A stretch of DNA of 64,000 nucleotides from Rhynchosporium graminicola (Eukaryota > Ascomycota > Leotiomycetes > Helotiales > Ploettnerulaceae). Below the pieces are notes generated by a model. It was not told the origin of the DNA and ran no database searches. It saw only the letters and a list, made by a program, of their open reading frames with translations. This document shows, one piece after another, positions 11,668 through 23,047 of the stretch. The stretch lies in NCBI GenBank assembly GCA_900074885.1, contig FJUW01000052.1, positions 434,001 to 498,000 of the forward strand. Reading direction: 5' to 3'. Within the stretch, counting starts at the first letter, position 1. Every line of letters begins with the position of its first letter. The position numbers and the translations under genes were made by a program.

Positions 11668-14600
11668 TTACTGCTCACTGCTTGCCCTCTCAGTGCTGGT
11701 CTCTTTTATAGAGTCATCATTATTCTGAACCTCGCCCGAAACCTCCCCGTTTTCGTTGATTAGTGATCTTTCATCCTCGCCATCGCTGCCTGCATCGTTG
11801 TCTAAAGCATCCATGCGCACAATGAACTCGGTTTGCAGTCGAGAAAGCCAGCTCGTCAGAGCTTTGTCGTTGAGAGGGCCGTCTGCAGCTTGCTGTAGCT
11901 GTTCCCTCAGATCCCTCACAAGTTGTCTTCTCTTGATCAGCGCTTGAGATCTCGAGGACTGTCGTTTGGCCGCTGCCTGGGCTTCGAGAGCTCCGGACAC
12001 TCTCTCGGCTACTTCTAGCACATTAGGGGGAAGATCGACAACACGAGCAAGCGCCAGACCATAATGTTGCTCCTGGACATATCCGTTCTGGATCTTGTAA
12101 AGCATCTTCATAGAGTCCTTTTCGGACAGGTCGACTTCAAGGCGCATATTGACAACTCCCTCTTTGTGCTGCAGAATTTGGGCTAATGCTTATCAGAGGT
12201 TGCCGCTCAAGGAGTGCAGTAACGTACCAAGCTCTCGAAAGTGGGTTGCGAAGAAAACGAAAGCTCCGCTGGCCACCAGAGCCTCCGCGATACTCAGCGA
12301 TATTGCAAGTCCATCTCGGCTACTGGTGCCACGACCAAGTTCGTCAATGATGGCAAGACTGTGCTTGTCGATATTTCTTCAAACAACTGTCAAATGCGCT
12401 CAAATATTTATGACTCGATGACTGACCTCAGAATAAATGCAGTTTCTCTCATCTCAGATGCGAATGTCGAGACATTGGCTTCAATACTGTCATCCATCGA
12501 GACTCGACCAAAAAGCTGGCTAATCAAAGGTAATATGGCTGATTCAGCTGGCACAAAGCTTCCTACCTGAGCCATCACACATAAGAGTGCAATGGATCGA
12601 ATGTACGTACTCTTCCCACTCATGTTGCAACCAGTGATTATTTGGAAGCGTTTCAGTTCACTGGCATAGACGTCATTCGGAACAAATTTCTCCTTGTGGA
12701 TCTGTGGCAAGATGTTAAGCATGCGCAGAATCTGAGTATACTACGGGAGTAAACTTACCCTCTCCCGGATCGGATGGCGGCAATGCGCGATGGCAATACA
12801 GTCCGTAATCTGTGGCCGCTTGTATTCAGTCTGAGGATCATTGGTGGTTGCAAGCTGCACGAATGAACTAATCATGTCAAGCATCGCAATGCTTTCACAA
12901 ACACGAAAGAGGACAGAGATCTCTCCGCGGATATCGTCGATTAATGCTTGAATAGTCTGATCACTCATCAAGACAACTTCTTGATGCGACCCCTCAATTC
13001 TATGATTGAATTTTACAATATCAAGTGTCTGACAGTCGATCGTGCCTTTCTTTTGAGACCGGTTTTGAGACCGGTTGATCAGAATGTCCGGGACAGGTCG
13101 GCCTTCGAAATCGTCCGCGGAGACCCGCAGGTAATAGCGACGAGCGTTGTCATAGCGAGTTTCTACAACCATGTTGAAGCGTTCTGTGTACTTCATTAGT
13201 AATGTGACAGTATTTTTCGCGTCGGAAAGCAGGTCTGGGTACGCACGGTTGATTTCTCTAACATGTTGATGCACATCCTCGGTAGTCTCCTTGAAAGTTT
13301 GGCGAGCAACATCTAGAAGACCACTCACTCCCGACTGCACCCCATCAGCATCAATTTGAGGTAATAATTCCTTTTTTTTTAACCTTTACAGCATAGGTCC
13401 TCTGGTTTCGCAAGTCAAGAGGAGTCTTCTGGTAGGTGACGTCGTCGTTGATGACATTTCTAATGAAGTCCATCGTCGGGGCCAGCAGCTCTGGTCGGAA
13501 ATGGTCCCGAATGTGACACAGCAGATCAGATCGAGCACCTGCCAATCCTTCGAATATTGGAGATATAGAATAAACGAAGCTCTTAAGCATGAGAACCTTG
13601 TTGATGGACTGTTCCGAGTACTGGATGTCCGGTACCGTTGGGATAATGATCAACTGTGGCTATCAATCACTACAATTAATATGGTGTTCTGAAAATATGC
13701 TTACACTACTAAGAAGTTTCTCGATATCCTGGATGGGGCGGATAGCTAAGCTGATTGTTAGCAATTTCTGTTGATGTAGCAAGTCATGGTTTATACAACC
13801 TTCCCGAATCTGGTGGAACATATCCTCCTTTGTAGACAGTTCCTCGACTGCATCATAACGTTGTAAGAGTACACCTTCTTGTGTCGAGGGCTGCAATATA
13901 TTGCTCCGGAGTAGACGTGCTCCCATAGGAGTGACAGTGTGATTCATGATTCCGTACAAGCATGCTTTCGATTTGGCGTTCTGCAGATTCTGGATGAGCT
14001 CCAAGGATTGAATGGTGGCAAGGTCAATCATCATAGTACCCTCAGAAGGTTGGAATTTGACACGAAGAGAACGGAATGCGAAGGACAGAGACCATTTCAA
14101 GTAAATGTACTTCAAGGCCTGATATTCTTATTAGAGAGTTATGGTGTGGAAACAAAAGCTTCACTTACCGCGGCGAAGCAGCAGGTTGCAAAGTAGTTTC
14201 CTCCAATTGCTACCTTGATTGCACCAACGTCCTCTGCGAAAGCTAGATCTTCAATATAGTCGAGTCCAGCTGCCTCTGACCAGTACTTACGATCGACAGT
14301 GACGATCTGGGAGCCTACAATGTTCTCCTCCATAACTGAATACATCTTTGATTTCGTATTTGGTGGTCCGCTGGTCGAGACAATCAGAATTTCTGTCGGA
14401 TCGAAGACGTGCAGTTTGTTCAGGGTTCTAGCATAGAATTGATTGTCACATATCTGACTCAGAACCGCCTCTCCAGTGGTAAGGTTCACAAATGCGAGTC
14501 CGACGGTTGGAGAGATCCCTCTAGCTTCACTTACTGCACACACAATCTGTTGCTGATCACCACCACCGATAGTAGAGCTAGCTCTCGACCTCGACCGTCG

Positions 14601-14789
14601 ACCGCTTGATGGACGAGCTGTACCTGGCCGACTCAGGTATGTTGAGCTAGGTCGTGCAATGCTCGGACGAGTTCCATGAGGGGTTCCTGAAGATGCGTAT
14701 AGCTCCTGGGATAATGAAATTGTTCCTGTAAGCTGATTCGAAGTAGAATCAGAGCTCCGAGAAGTCAGAGGCCTAGGAGAATGAGGCAT
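11668..14789 (-). CDS. MSH4: Meiotic MutS homologue MSH4
   Basis: Seven exons fit in phase with GT-AG introns of 45-51 bp: 14169-14789, 13705-14118, 13384-13653, 12759-13334, 12427-12731, 12228-12376 and 11668-12182, giving about 949 residues. The protein has a Ser/Arg-rich N-terminus and then the MutS connector and core (YDAVEEL, RPIQDIEKLL, YAVK|SGVSGLLDVARQ). The ATPase carries Walker A GCNMSGKST (about residues 661-669), DDSIEANVSTF and Walker B LAIIDELGRGTS. Then come ATHFREL and a helical acidic tail. It lacks the mismatch-recognition domain I, as MSH4 does. MSH4 pairs with MSH5 as a clamp that stabilises recombination intermediates and promotes crossovers in meiosis. The start is the ATG at 14787-14789; the acceptor of exon 6 (GAAG|AAAT) was chosen because the nearer CAG gives a stop. 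RSA4 is divergent 400 bp away. It looks intact, which implies sexual competence. Confidence 0.9.
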
Positions 14790-15188
14790 TTCGCAGGACT
14801 CGAGCTGGATGAGATGATTAATGACTTGTGATATTAGTCGAGGTATCAAGTTGTAGTATATCAACACATAAATACACGATATGTCTGTCCTTTCCACTTC
14901 TTCATGAAGTATTCTTGAAGTCTTGAAGATGGAAAATCGGCGTGCAAGCAATGCAGATACTTAGAATCGAAGCTAATGAGAAACAGGGGGCGAGAGGCTG
15001 GGCACGGTCCACCATCAGGCCACGAGGCTGACAGAAATATTTTTGGAGAACTTTGCGCCTTGCATCCTCCCCCACTACCAAGACTACCAGCAGCGTTCGT
15101 AACCTCGACACAACTACGAAAAGACTACTGGCTCAAAGTTCTTTATTAGACTTCTAACACTACTATATAAAACACTCCGTGTTCCGTT
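14790..15188. promoter_or_regulatory. Bidirectional promoter region, MSH4/RSA4
   Basis: About 400 bp separates the two divergent start codons. A TATATAAAA at 15164-15172 lies only 17 bp before the RSA4 ATG, which is probably too close to act as its TATA box. No other element identified. Confidence 0.5.
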
Positions 15189-16869
15189 ATGGCAACCATA
15201 CTTCCCCCGCCGAGCAAGAGACAGCGTACAGATGCCGCAGAGAGGGCCAGGGAACAGCAGGATATCGTCGAGGTTCCCAGTGATGCTGGCAGTCTGCGCA
15301 TACAATTTTTCGATGAAACTACCGGACTGGCGATTGGACAAGGTCCTGTACTTGTTCCAGTTGCAGATGCGACCCCAAAGAATCTCGAGCTTCTTTTAAA
15401 TGCTCTACTAGCGCATGTGAGACTACTTAAGCATCTACCTTCCAGCACGACACTAATACCTAGCAGGACTCCTCTGACACGATTCCATATCGCTTTACTC
15501 TCCCAGTTCCAGACAAGAAGACCCTAGAACCAATCACGACAGCATTTCCAGCAAATGTGTGGAAAACTTTGATAAACCCAGGATTGATCAGCACGGAACA
15601 GGTTCAGAATATCTCAGCAGCTCCTCAGGCCGTATTCAGAGTACAGGCAGTTTCAAGATGTGCTTCCACGATCCCAGGACACGGCGAAGCGATTCTGGCG
15701 ACACAGTTCTCTCCTAAATCATCGTCGAGAATGGTGTCGGGAAGTGGAGATCATACTGCTAGGATATGGGACTGTGATACCGGAACACCGGTTCATACTC
15801 TGAAAGGCCACACAAGTTGGGTATTGGCAGTGAGTTGGTCACCAGATGATTCAAGAATCGCAACGGGGTCTATGGACAATACTGTACGAATGTGGGATCC
15901 CAAGACTGGAAAGCAGCTTGGCAATCCGATGAAGGGTCATTCGAAATGGATCACGAGTCTTGCGTGGGAGCCTTACCATGTACAAAAAGTAGGAGAACCC
16001 CGTTTAGCCTCGGCATCGAAGGATGCTACAGTCAGGGTATGGTCGACAAACCAGCAGACGATTGAATTGGTGTTAAGTGGGCATAAAAACTCGGTTACGT
16101 GCGTGAAGTGGGGAGCAACTGGTTTTATCTACACGGGTTCTCAGGACAAGACCGTAAAAGTATGGAATGCAAAGGATGGTACTCTGGCACACTCTCTCGA
16201 TGCTCATGCACATTGGGTGAATCATCTCGCATTATCGACTGACTTCATCATTCGAACTGCGTACCACGACCACACCGGAAAGATACCCGTCACTGAAGAG
16301 GGAAAAGTGGCGATGGCAGAAGAGCGGTTCTTGAAAGCAGCTACCATACAAGGCGAGGTTGTTGAGAGACTCGTTTCCGCAAGTGATGATTTCACAATGT
16401 ACCTATGGGAGCCAGCTAAGGGCAAAAAGCCAGTCGCAAGAATGCTGGGGCACCAGAAACAAGTCAATCACGTCACATTTTCTCCTGATGGACTGCTGAT
16501 TGCTTCTTCTTCGTTCGATAATCATACCAAATTATGGAACGCAAGAGATGGAAAGTTCATCAATACGTTGAGGGGTCACGTTGCTCCAGTCTACCAATGT
16601 GCTTTCAGCCCGGACTCGAGGTTACTGGTTACTGCTAGCAAAGACACGACACTCAAAGTATGGGATATGAGGACACAGAAACTTTCTGCAGGTAAGCAAG
16701 CTCTTCACTAATCCTTGAGGAGGCAGGTAAGTGACCGATACTGACGCTTTTGTTTTGTATAGACCTCCCTGGGCATCAGGATGAGGTATACGCGGTGGAT
16801 TGGAGTCCTGACGGTCAAAAAGTTGGAAGCGGTGGTAAAGACAAGGCCGTACGTATCTGGAGACACTAG
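15189..16869 (+). CDS. RSA4: Ribosome assembly protein RSA4/NLE1 (Notchless), WD40
   Basis: Exons 15189-15416, 15467-16691 and 16763-16869; introns of 50 and 71 bp (GTGAGA...GCAG; GTAAGC...ATAG). The product is about 519 residues, the usual length for the family (yeast ~515). Residues ~35-125 form the NLE ubiquitin-like domain (IQFFDETTG, ATPKNLELLLNALL|AH|DSSDTIPYRF). Then a series of WD40 repeats follows (SGDHTARIWD, GSMDNTVRMWD, ASKDATVRVWS, GSQDKTVKVWN, SASDDFTMYLWE, SSFDNHTKLWN, ASKDTTLKVWD, GGKDKAVRIW), forming the beta-propeller. In yeast Rsa4 sits on pre-60S particles in the nucleolus, and the AAA ATPase Rea1 pulls on its N-terminal domain to drive maturation. All repeats look intact. 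The last exon adds the final blade, so the longer uninterrupted reading frame that stops at 16711 is an intron read-through. Confidence 0.95.
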
Positions 16870-18615
16870 CGTAGAAAGAATGCGATTGGAGGTATATCCT
16901 AGATCTAGCTATAAGGATTATCCTAGCTCGGATAGTACCTAGACCTAGGATAAGAGGATTCCATATATAAATTATAGACTAATCGATAAAGATGTATATG
17001 TATACTTAATAAGAAAAGCTTTGCGATAAACCTTAAAAGAATATATTCTAAGGCCTAGATATCTACCCGAATATAGCTAATATACTAAGCTCTCAGATCC
17101 TCTCGTAAAGTAATAACCGGAGGCTCAGAAACGGATTAGGCTCTTTTTAATATAACATATGAAATTATCTAACTAAATGAAATTATCTAATCACTTCTAC
17201 CGAGTACTATAAATGAGGTAGTGGGTCTGGGGTAAGGCGACTCCGACGATTACTTTAAAATAGATAGCACTTATTACTTCAAGGATATCGCATATGTATT
17301 CAGACGTGCGTGCATTGCGTACGTAAACTCACCTCGTTACAACCTCAGACGTTTTTGCGCATATAAACATAGCGAACTCGAAATGTGAGCGGTGTAAGCA
17401 GCGGTGTATCAGCTTTATAACTACTCTCTGACCGAAGAGTGGGAAACGTGATACCCCTCGGTTGAAACCTGAAAACTCACGCCCTTATTACACTACATAT
17501 TTTAATGTTTAAATCAGGGGGCAGATACTGTACGGAGGTGTAGGGGTTGATTTATGGCTCGCAGCTCATGGAAGAACGTGGGATTTTGCATGGGCAGAAC
17601 GAAAGCGGTGAGCCATAATTTACCCCATACACTTCCATGCGAAGTACGAGCATCTACAAAGTAAAGTCAGAAGTCTCGAAACCCTAGTCGCCCTCAGGAG
17701 CCGCAACCCGATCAGCATAGCTTTATCAATCAAGGTTTCTTTCCCCTATAGGTGCGAATTTAAACATCCGAAGAAGCCGAAGAGTTGAATATACCTCTTA
17801 AAGTACGAAAGAGGCTTGACAGTGGGTCTCGTCCATCGTTACTCTATAAGCCAGCAAGTTTGTTAATCTACAGTTCCAGATATCTCTCTGTCAACTTCCT
17901 CCAATATGAAGCCGGAAGATAAGGCTGGAAGACCTATTGTCAACCCTCGTTCGTACGTTATCTAGTTTCGATATTAAGCGTGAAATGTGAAATTGGGCTA
18001 GAGTTTCCCGTGTCGAGGATAATCGAGCTTACTCTGAGCCATTCGAACTTGATGTTTATAAAGCATAAAAAAGTCCGAACCCCGACAGGGGAGACTATCA
18101 AGGGTCAAATCTCTAATCACATCTCTAATCAAATCACCCTGTAAACCTGATATGAATATACTTCGTACAGGCTCTAAATAACGTACATTCGGTGTCAGTG
18201 CACTCTCTAGAAGGTTTCCCCCCTGATAGGCATTCTGGCTAATAACTATTTCATACCTCCTACGCTACCCTACTGTAGAAATTTGTACACAGGGAACCTT
18301 AATTCATTATAGAGGAGTCATTATATTTGAACCTAATCGAGACTCTATAAGACCTTATGAAAGACTACCTTAAAGAGCGCTCTTTAGTAGTCTACAGGTC
18401 GTATAGACGCCTTCGAGAGGCTGTTTAAAAGGCCTAGGAATTAATAATATATACTATAATTTAAGAGCTTATACGAGGAATAGATAATAGATATATTATA
18501 GTAATTCTAGCTGAAAGTGGCTATATAAAATACTAGGTATTATTATAAAAGTAGCATTACTAAGTATCTAGTGTGCATTGACCTGAAAAGAACAATATTT
18601 AGGCCCTGTACGAAG
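16870..18615. other. AT-rich, RIP-like patch without a supported gene
   Basis: From about 16880 the sequence turns abruptly rich in TA, CTAG and TTATA words, the look of CpA-to-TpA mutation; 17230-17960 is less altered. I cannot identify the source element: no LTR, TIR or protein domain is visible. A two-exon small ORF (listed separately) lies in the milder part. The patch ends sharply at about 18600, next to the TATA box of a small secreted protein gene. Confidence 0.6.
17906..18068 (+). pseudogene. Possible gene remnant, two short exons
   Basis: ATG at 17906, exon to 17952 (MKPEDKAGRPIVNPRS), GTACGT donor, CTAG acceptor at 18001 and a second exon from 18002 to the TAA at 18066-18068, in phase, giving about 37 residues. 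The short first exon ending in phase 2 resembles the first exons of BTB copies in this window, but nothing BTB-like follows. It may be the surviving 5' end of a gene whose remainder was destroyed in the surrounding RIP-like patch. Confidence 0.25.
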
Positions 18616-18623
18616 TATAAATA
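18616..18623 (+). promoter_or_regulatory. TATA box candidate for the secreted-protein gene
   Basis: TATAAATA about 270 bp before the ATG at 18893, at the border where the AT-rich patch gives way to ordinary sequence. Confidence 0.4.
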
Positions 18624-18892
18624 CGGGTAGGCCCTCCAGTGCAACTAGCAGCCGTCAATCACTTTTCCACCTTACCCAACGGTCGTGAGTATATTCGAAC
18701 TCTCCCTACAGACCGTATTTCTTCAGATATACATCGCTTCCGAAATCCTCTTCCACACAAATCTCTCCGCCGAGAACACTTCCTTCGATCTCCGCCGATA
18801 GACTGTCTTCTCGCAGATATACTTCTCCTTGAACGAAACACTTCAATCTCTATATCTAGACTACGATCTGTCAGATTCAAATTACCGCAATC

Positions 18893-19287
18893 ATGAAGCT
18901 CAGCATCCTCTCTGCTCTGTTCATCTCTGGCGTCCTTTCTGCACCAACCAACGATAAAGCAATCAGCGGCACAGGTCTCAAGGCTCGCTCTGATGTTTGT
19001 AGGTGTAGCCTGTAAGAACTGCTCTATCTCGAAGCAAATATCACATGACTTATTCAAATAGATCTATGTATAACGGAAACCATATAGAAGTTACTGTACC
19101 TGCAGGGCTCGGTGAAGTCAGGGTGGGGAACGCCCATGCCTATAAGGGTAAGGATGGTCCTTTTTTGGGAGTGTGTACCATTGTCCTTCATCGCGGGGCG
19201 GAATGCGGAGGTATGTTGAATGGTGCTACGGGACCGACGGGAACTGGTTGTGACCAGAAGCCGTTTAAGGATGTTTTTTGTATATAA
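18893..19287 (+). CDS. Small secreted cysteine-containing protein (effector-like)
   Basis: Exon 1 at 18893-19011, intron 19012-19061 (GTAAGA...ATAG, 50 bp), exon 2 at 19062-19287; joined to about 114 residues. The N-terminus MKLSILSALFISGVLSAPT is a clear signal peptide with probable cleavage around residues 16-18. A short spacer with K-A-R (a possible processing site) leads to a mature part with six cysteines (VCRCSL, GVCT, AECGG, TGCDQ, VFCI), an even number consistent with disulfides. No named domain. Small size, secretion, Cys content and position beside an AT-rich RIP-like patch are the usual profile of fungal effector or antimicrobial candidates, but nothing in the sequence proves such a role. 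An earlier donor (GTAGGT at 18999) would break the frame. Confidence 0.65.
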
Positions 19288-20287
19288 GAAGGAGAAAGGA
19301 TTTTGTGGCGGAATGCCATGCGTTATCCGAGTTCTAAACATTAGATTTTTCCTTGTCGTTTCTCGTTGCCGATATAAAGCTAAGTGCCAGTATCGGCGCT
19401 ATGTACATAAAAAGTCCCTTGATCTACTTATATTCTGTTACTTCTTCTTGTTTTCTTTCTAGCAGACTAGTTAGTTTCCAACTTTGAATTGCACTTCACC
19501 TTCTGTTCTCCTCGTGCAGGACGCCCCGCTCTGTTTTCAGTAGTGCTAGATCTCTAATGATTAATTGTAGCAGCTTACATACCTCATTTGTGCGCAGTAG
19601 TTGTACATGTACACACAACACTCTTCGTTATCAATCACATCCTTGGATTCCTTCTGACTGTAGCATGGTTCTCTGAAGAGGCAACTTTGTAGACCTAGCC
19701 TCGATCACTCAAGCCACGCCTTCTGCTGCATATCATGTATCCGCCTGCCAACTCGAAGCAAATCACTCTGGTAGTTTTAACTTACTAGGCCTCAAATACA
19801 TTCTTGACTTCCGCACCTATTCATCTTCCACTTTTCAATCCGTTCATGTCTTTTGAAGCATCCATTTCACCAAGGGAAAAAAGGCTTATTCATCATTGGC
19901 GAACGCTTGTCCTGCTCCAAAGAGCATATCAGCAAAGCCATTAGCCGTCTTGTGATACCGTAACATCTATTTTCGCTCCCTCGGCCATGCCCTCCCACAG
20001 CTTTCGACAACCGGAGCTCAACTGATGACTTTCTCTGCGCGTTGCATCTCCTGATCCCATCCAGACTTCCAAGTCGCATTTTGCGACCCTTCCTGAAATT
20101 CCTTGCAGAACCAAACTCTGAACACACTGCATCCACTCAGCGGTGTCAAACCACGATCTCAGCACAACAGTCCTTCGCCAATTGCAACAAAATAAGACGG
20201 AATTCGGTAATACCGGCAATATCACAAGCAATATCGTCCACCAGCGCCTCAACATCAGATACATCGTCGGACGAGGCCGATAAGTCA
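19288..20287. other. Intergenic; upstream part of BTB copy A3
   Basis: No supported gene. Overlapping ORFs on both strands at 19867-20398 mostly shadow one another. The plus-strand ORF starting at 20042 runs in frame into the BTB copy A3 first exon, so A3 may have a longer N-terminus (Ser/Thr-rich) than the one I list. Confidence 0.4.
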
Positions 20288-21081
20288 ATGCTCAAAGAGC
20301 GTCCAGAAAAGCAAAAGATGTCAAAGCCAGACTTCTCGTGTGTTCCCACCTCCCACTGTGCCTTGAGATCGTCGCAAATGATTGGGACATTACAGTAAGC
20401 CAGCTGCTTTGGTCACCTTCCTTGTTGGTCCCGAAGACGACATCACCAAATTTGTTGTCCACAAGGAGTTCGCTTGATATCACTCACCAGTCTTATGTGC
20501 TGCGTTCGCAAGCGATTTCGTGGAGGGTCAGACTCAGACCTACCGAGTTAAAAACACTTGTACAGATGCTTTTTAGATGTTTGTACAGTGGTTACACACT
20601 AAAAAAGTTCCGGTGTTTCAACTTATCGACGACGTTCGCTAAGGATGAGGAATCAGATCATGCACTCCAAAGTGTCACGGCTGAAGACACGCACCTTGTC
20701 GAGCTCTGGGTCCTCGCAGATAAGCTTGCTGATCCTGAGCTACAGAACTGTGCTATCGATCACAAAGTGCAGATGGGAGTCGTATGTGAATGGCCCGCTC
20801 ACAAGAATTTCAACTACAAATACGAGAACACTGCTACCGATTCTCAGTTACGTTTGCTTGCCGTCCAGCAATGTCGTAATCATAAACGAGGTGTCTTCGA
20901 GAAGGATGGAGAGTGTTTCCCGAAACTCCTCCTCCTTGACATGATCATAACCTCGCCGGAGATTCCAATTGTGAACCTTTCTTCAGAGGATTTCTACGTC
21001 GATGTCCCGAATCGTCGGTTACGTGGCCAAAAGTCAATCGCTTTCTGTACCTATGTATGGCCATACCCATGGCGATACTGA
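20288..21081 (+). pseudogene. BTB/POZ-domain gene, copy A3, with two stops and a frameshift
   Basis: Exon 1 ends ...KMSKPDFS at 20337 (donor GTGTGT), intron to 20395 (TTACAG), then the BTB domain (PAALVTFLVGPEDDITKFVV, HKEFA, QTQTYRVKN). TGA at 20475-20477 and TAG at 20574-20576 interrupt it. A frameshift near 20590-20640 then moves the match into another frame, which stays open to 21081 (KDEESDHALQS, ELWVLADKLADPELQN, LRLLAVQQC, SSEDFYVDV). Unlike copies A1 and A2 there is no intron before the ELWVLAD segment. The 3' half is well preserved, so the inactivation may be fairly recent. Confidence 0.75.
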
Positions 21082-21816
21082 TCTCTAACTAAGCCTCATA
21101 GTTGCTTGTTGAATCTTGGATCGGATAAGAGTCGAAATATTGAGTGGATTGAGTTCATTAGGGCATTCTGGAAAAGGCTGGTTGACACCGCAATGCAATG
21201 AATGCAATCGAATAAGCTGATCTTTTACATGCAATCTTCTGTCTCTCAAACCCAGTATCTCACTCATGAGCAGCTCGCAAACAAAACAGGTCAAATACCA
21301 TGCCCTCGTGTGCTTTTCCTACTTTCCGCGGTAGTCAAGGTTGGAAGCGGCTTTGAGACTCCCAATTACCGAGGGCTTTTTTTCCTATTCTGTGCTAATC
21401 TGACCTTGCATCTTTTGAAATCACTTCATCTGCTTATTAACATTCAAGTTACAATATAGGGCAGCTTAACTGGGCCTAGGATTGATTGACCGCGTGTAAA
21501 AACGAAACGCTAGTAGTTCTAGCAGCTTCCTAAGACTACTTAGACCACACAAAAGTTCAGCACTGAGTCACAATCCATGACATAAGCCTTATGATTATTA
21601 AATCGACAATTAAATTTATTAGTGGCTCTTTGTTGGACTATCTAAGGGCATCCGAGGCGAGGTCATTCTAATATTTCAGTAAAGCTTCCCACGTATTTTC
21701 CTTCCTTCCCACTTCACTCACAGTTCAAAGCTCCCAACTATTACACATAATTCGGGATTCCTCTCCAAATACACACTATCAAATTCTTACATCTCATTCA
21801 AATCGATCGAAGCAGA
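21082..21816. other. Intergenic
   Basis: About 735 bp. The last 150 bp are pyrimidine-rich and precede an ATG, consistent with the promoter and leader of the next gene. No other feature seen. Confidence 0.45.
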
Positions 21817-22491
21817 ATGGACACTATCCAAGAGAAGCAGCTCCTTCGCTACCAAGGAAAAAGCGGGCGTCAGCCCAAAGTAAGTACATCTTTCTTTCCC
21901 AATCCCAGTCCACGCAAGTTCCTTTCAATTAAAATAGACCTGTCTTGTACTGACAATATCCTTGCACAGATGGAGGAAGTGATCAGAAAACGAGCATCGA
22001 ACAAAGTCAAAAAGACACTCAAGCGAGCAACAGGAAGGCCACAACACTCTCTCATCACGACCGGTTATCAAGGAAGAACTCTTGGTGGACTTCGCAGTAA
22101 GTCTTAGCAAAACTCAAAGTTAATTCGGAAACTAATACCCTTTATAGACCAACATATCAGGGAGAAGGCATTGAATCACCAGGATAACTTTCAAGGAAAT
22201 CAGCAGCTTGTAGAGGGTTACTTGTTTAAGCAGAAAATGGAAAGTACTGAGCAGTGTCTTGAGTTGGCAGAAAAGTGGAAGAATTCTTTTGATGGTATAT
22301 ATTGTACCTTTCTTAACTCTAGGAGAACATCGTAGGCTAACTTTGAGGCAGATCTGGGAAACATGTTTGGCGGCCTCAAGGTCGAGAACAAAGATATCGT
22401 CATGAATAAGGGAGAAAAATCAATGGAGGTATCGGAAGGAGAATGGGGAAATGTCGTAGATGCTTTACAGAAATGGAGCACTAAGTTGTAA
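21817..22491 (+). CDS. Unrecognised small basic protein, four exons
   Basis: Exons 21817-21879, 21970-22096, 22148-22294 and 22352-22491, all with GT-AG introns (51-90 bp) and matching phases, give about 158 residues. The protein starts MDTIQEKQLLRYQGKSGRQ, has a Lys/Arg-rich stretch (IRKRASNKVKKTLKRATGR) and ends with a hydrophilic, probably helical half (DALQKWSTKL). No signal peptide, membrane segment or known domain is visible. The basic region could bind nucleic acid, but that is speculation. Consistent phases across three introns make this a real gene; function unknown. Confidence 0.7.
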
Positions 22492-23047
22492 GATTAACTT
22501 AGGAAGATGCAGAGGGATTCAACCGTCTGATAAATGTAATGCTCTATCTCTCGATCGCTTCGATCAATACCCGAATAACTTCGTCCTAAATACTGTGGCT
22601 TATTGACTTGCTTCTCTTTTTCTTCGTGATACTTATAATGTTCTCGAAGTGCTTCATCACATGACCGTACGGCGACTCTGCTTCTACACGGCTTCTTGGC
22701 GCACGACCTAAGAATTTCGAAGGAGGAATCCGGACTGATACGATCCCTGATATAGGACCTTTCCCGATTTCTGCTTCCATTCTTTCTGGACGTTGATCGC
22801 AGAAGTGTTATGACATCATCTCCTGATTCTCGCTCGGCTTGTCACGATTTGGAAAATACTCAGGTGGTGAAGCGCGTATTCACTTTCGATATCACGCTAA
22901 GCAGCTAAGCAGTGGCATGATATAAACAGCCAGGCATCCAATTCTCGATTTCTCTTCTGAATTTCTCCTAAGCAAAAATACCTCGAGGCACTCAGCCGCC
23001 GTCAAGAAACCGTTGAACAACAACCTTTCACGAGGTAAAGATTCAAG
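22492..23047. other. Intergenic
   Basis: 3' flank of the four-exon gene and promoter of BTB copy B1. An ORF at 22586-22780 (minus) has no supporting features. Confidence 0.4.

Noticed and set aside
17370..17410. C-E-R-C-K-Q-R-C reading, reminiscent of a Zn2Cys6 DNA-binding motif
   Set aside because: The third Cys is at the wrong spacing, the frame stops soon after, and no second Cys triplet follows.
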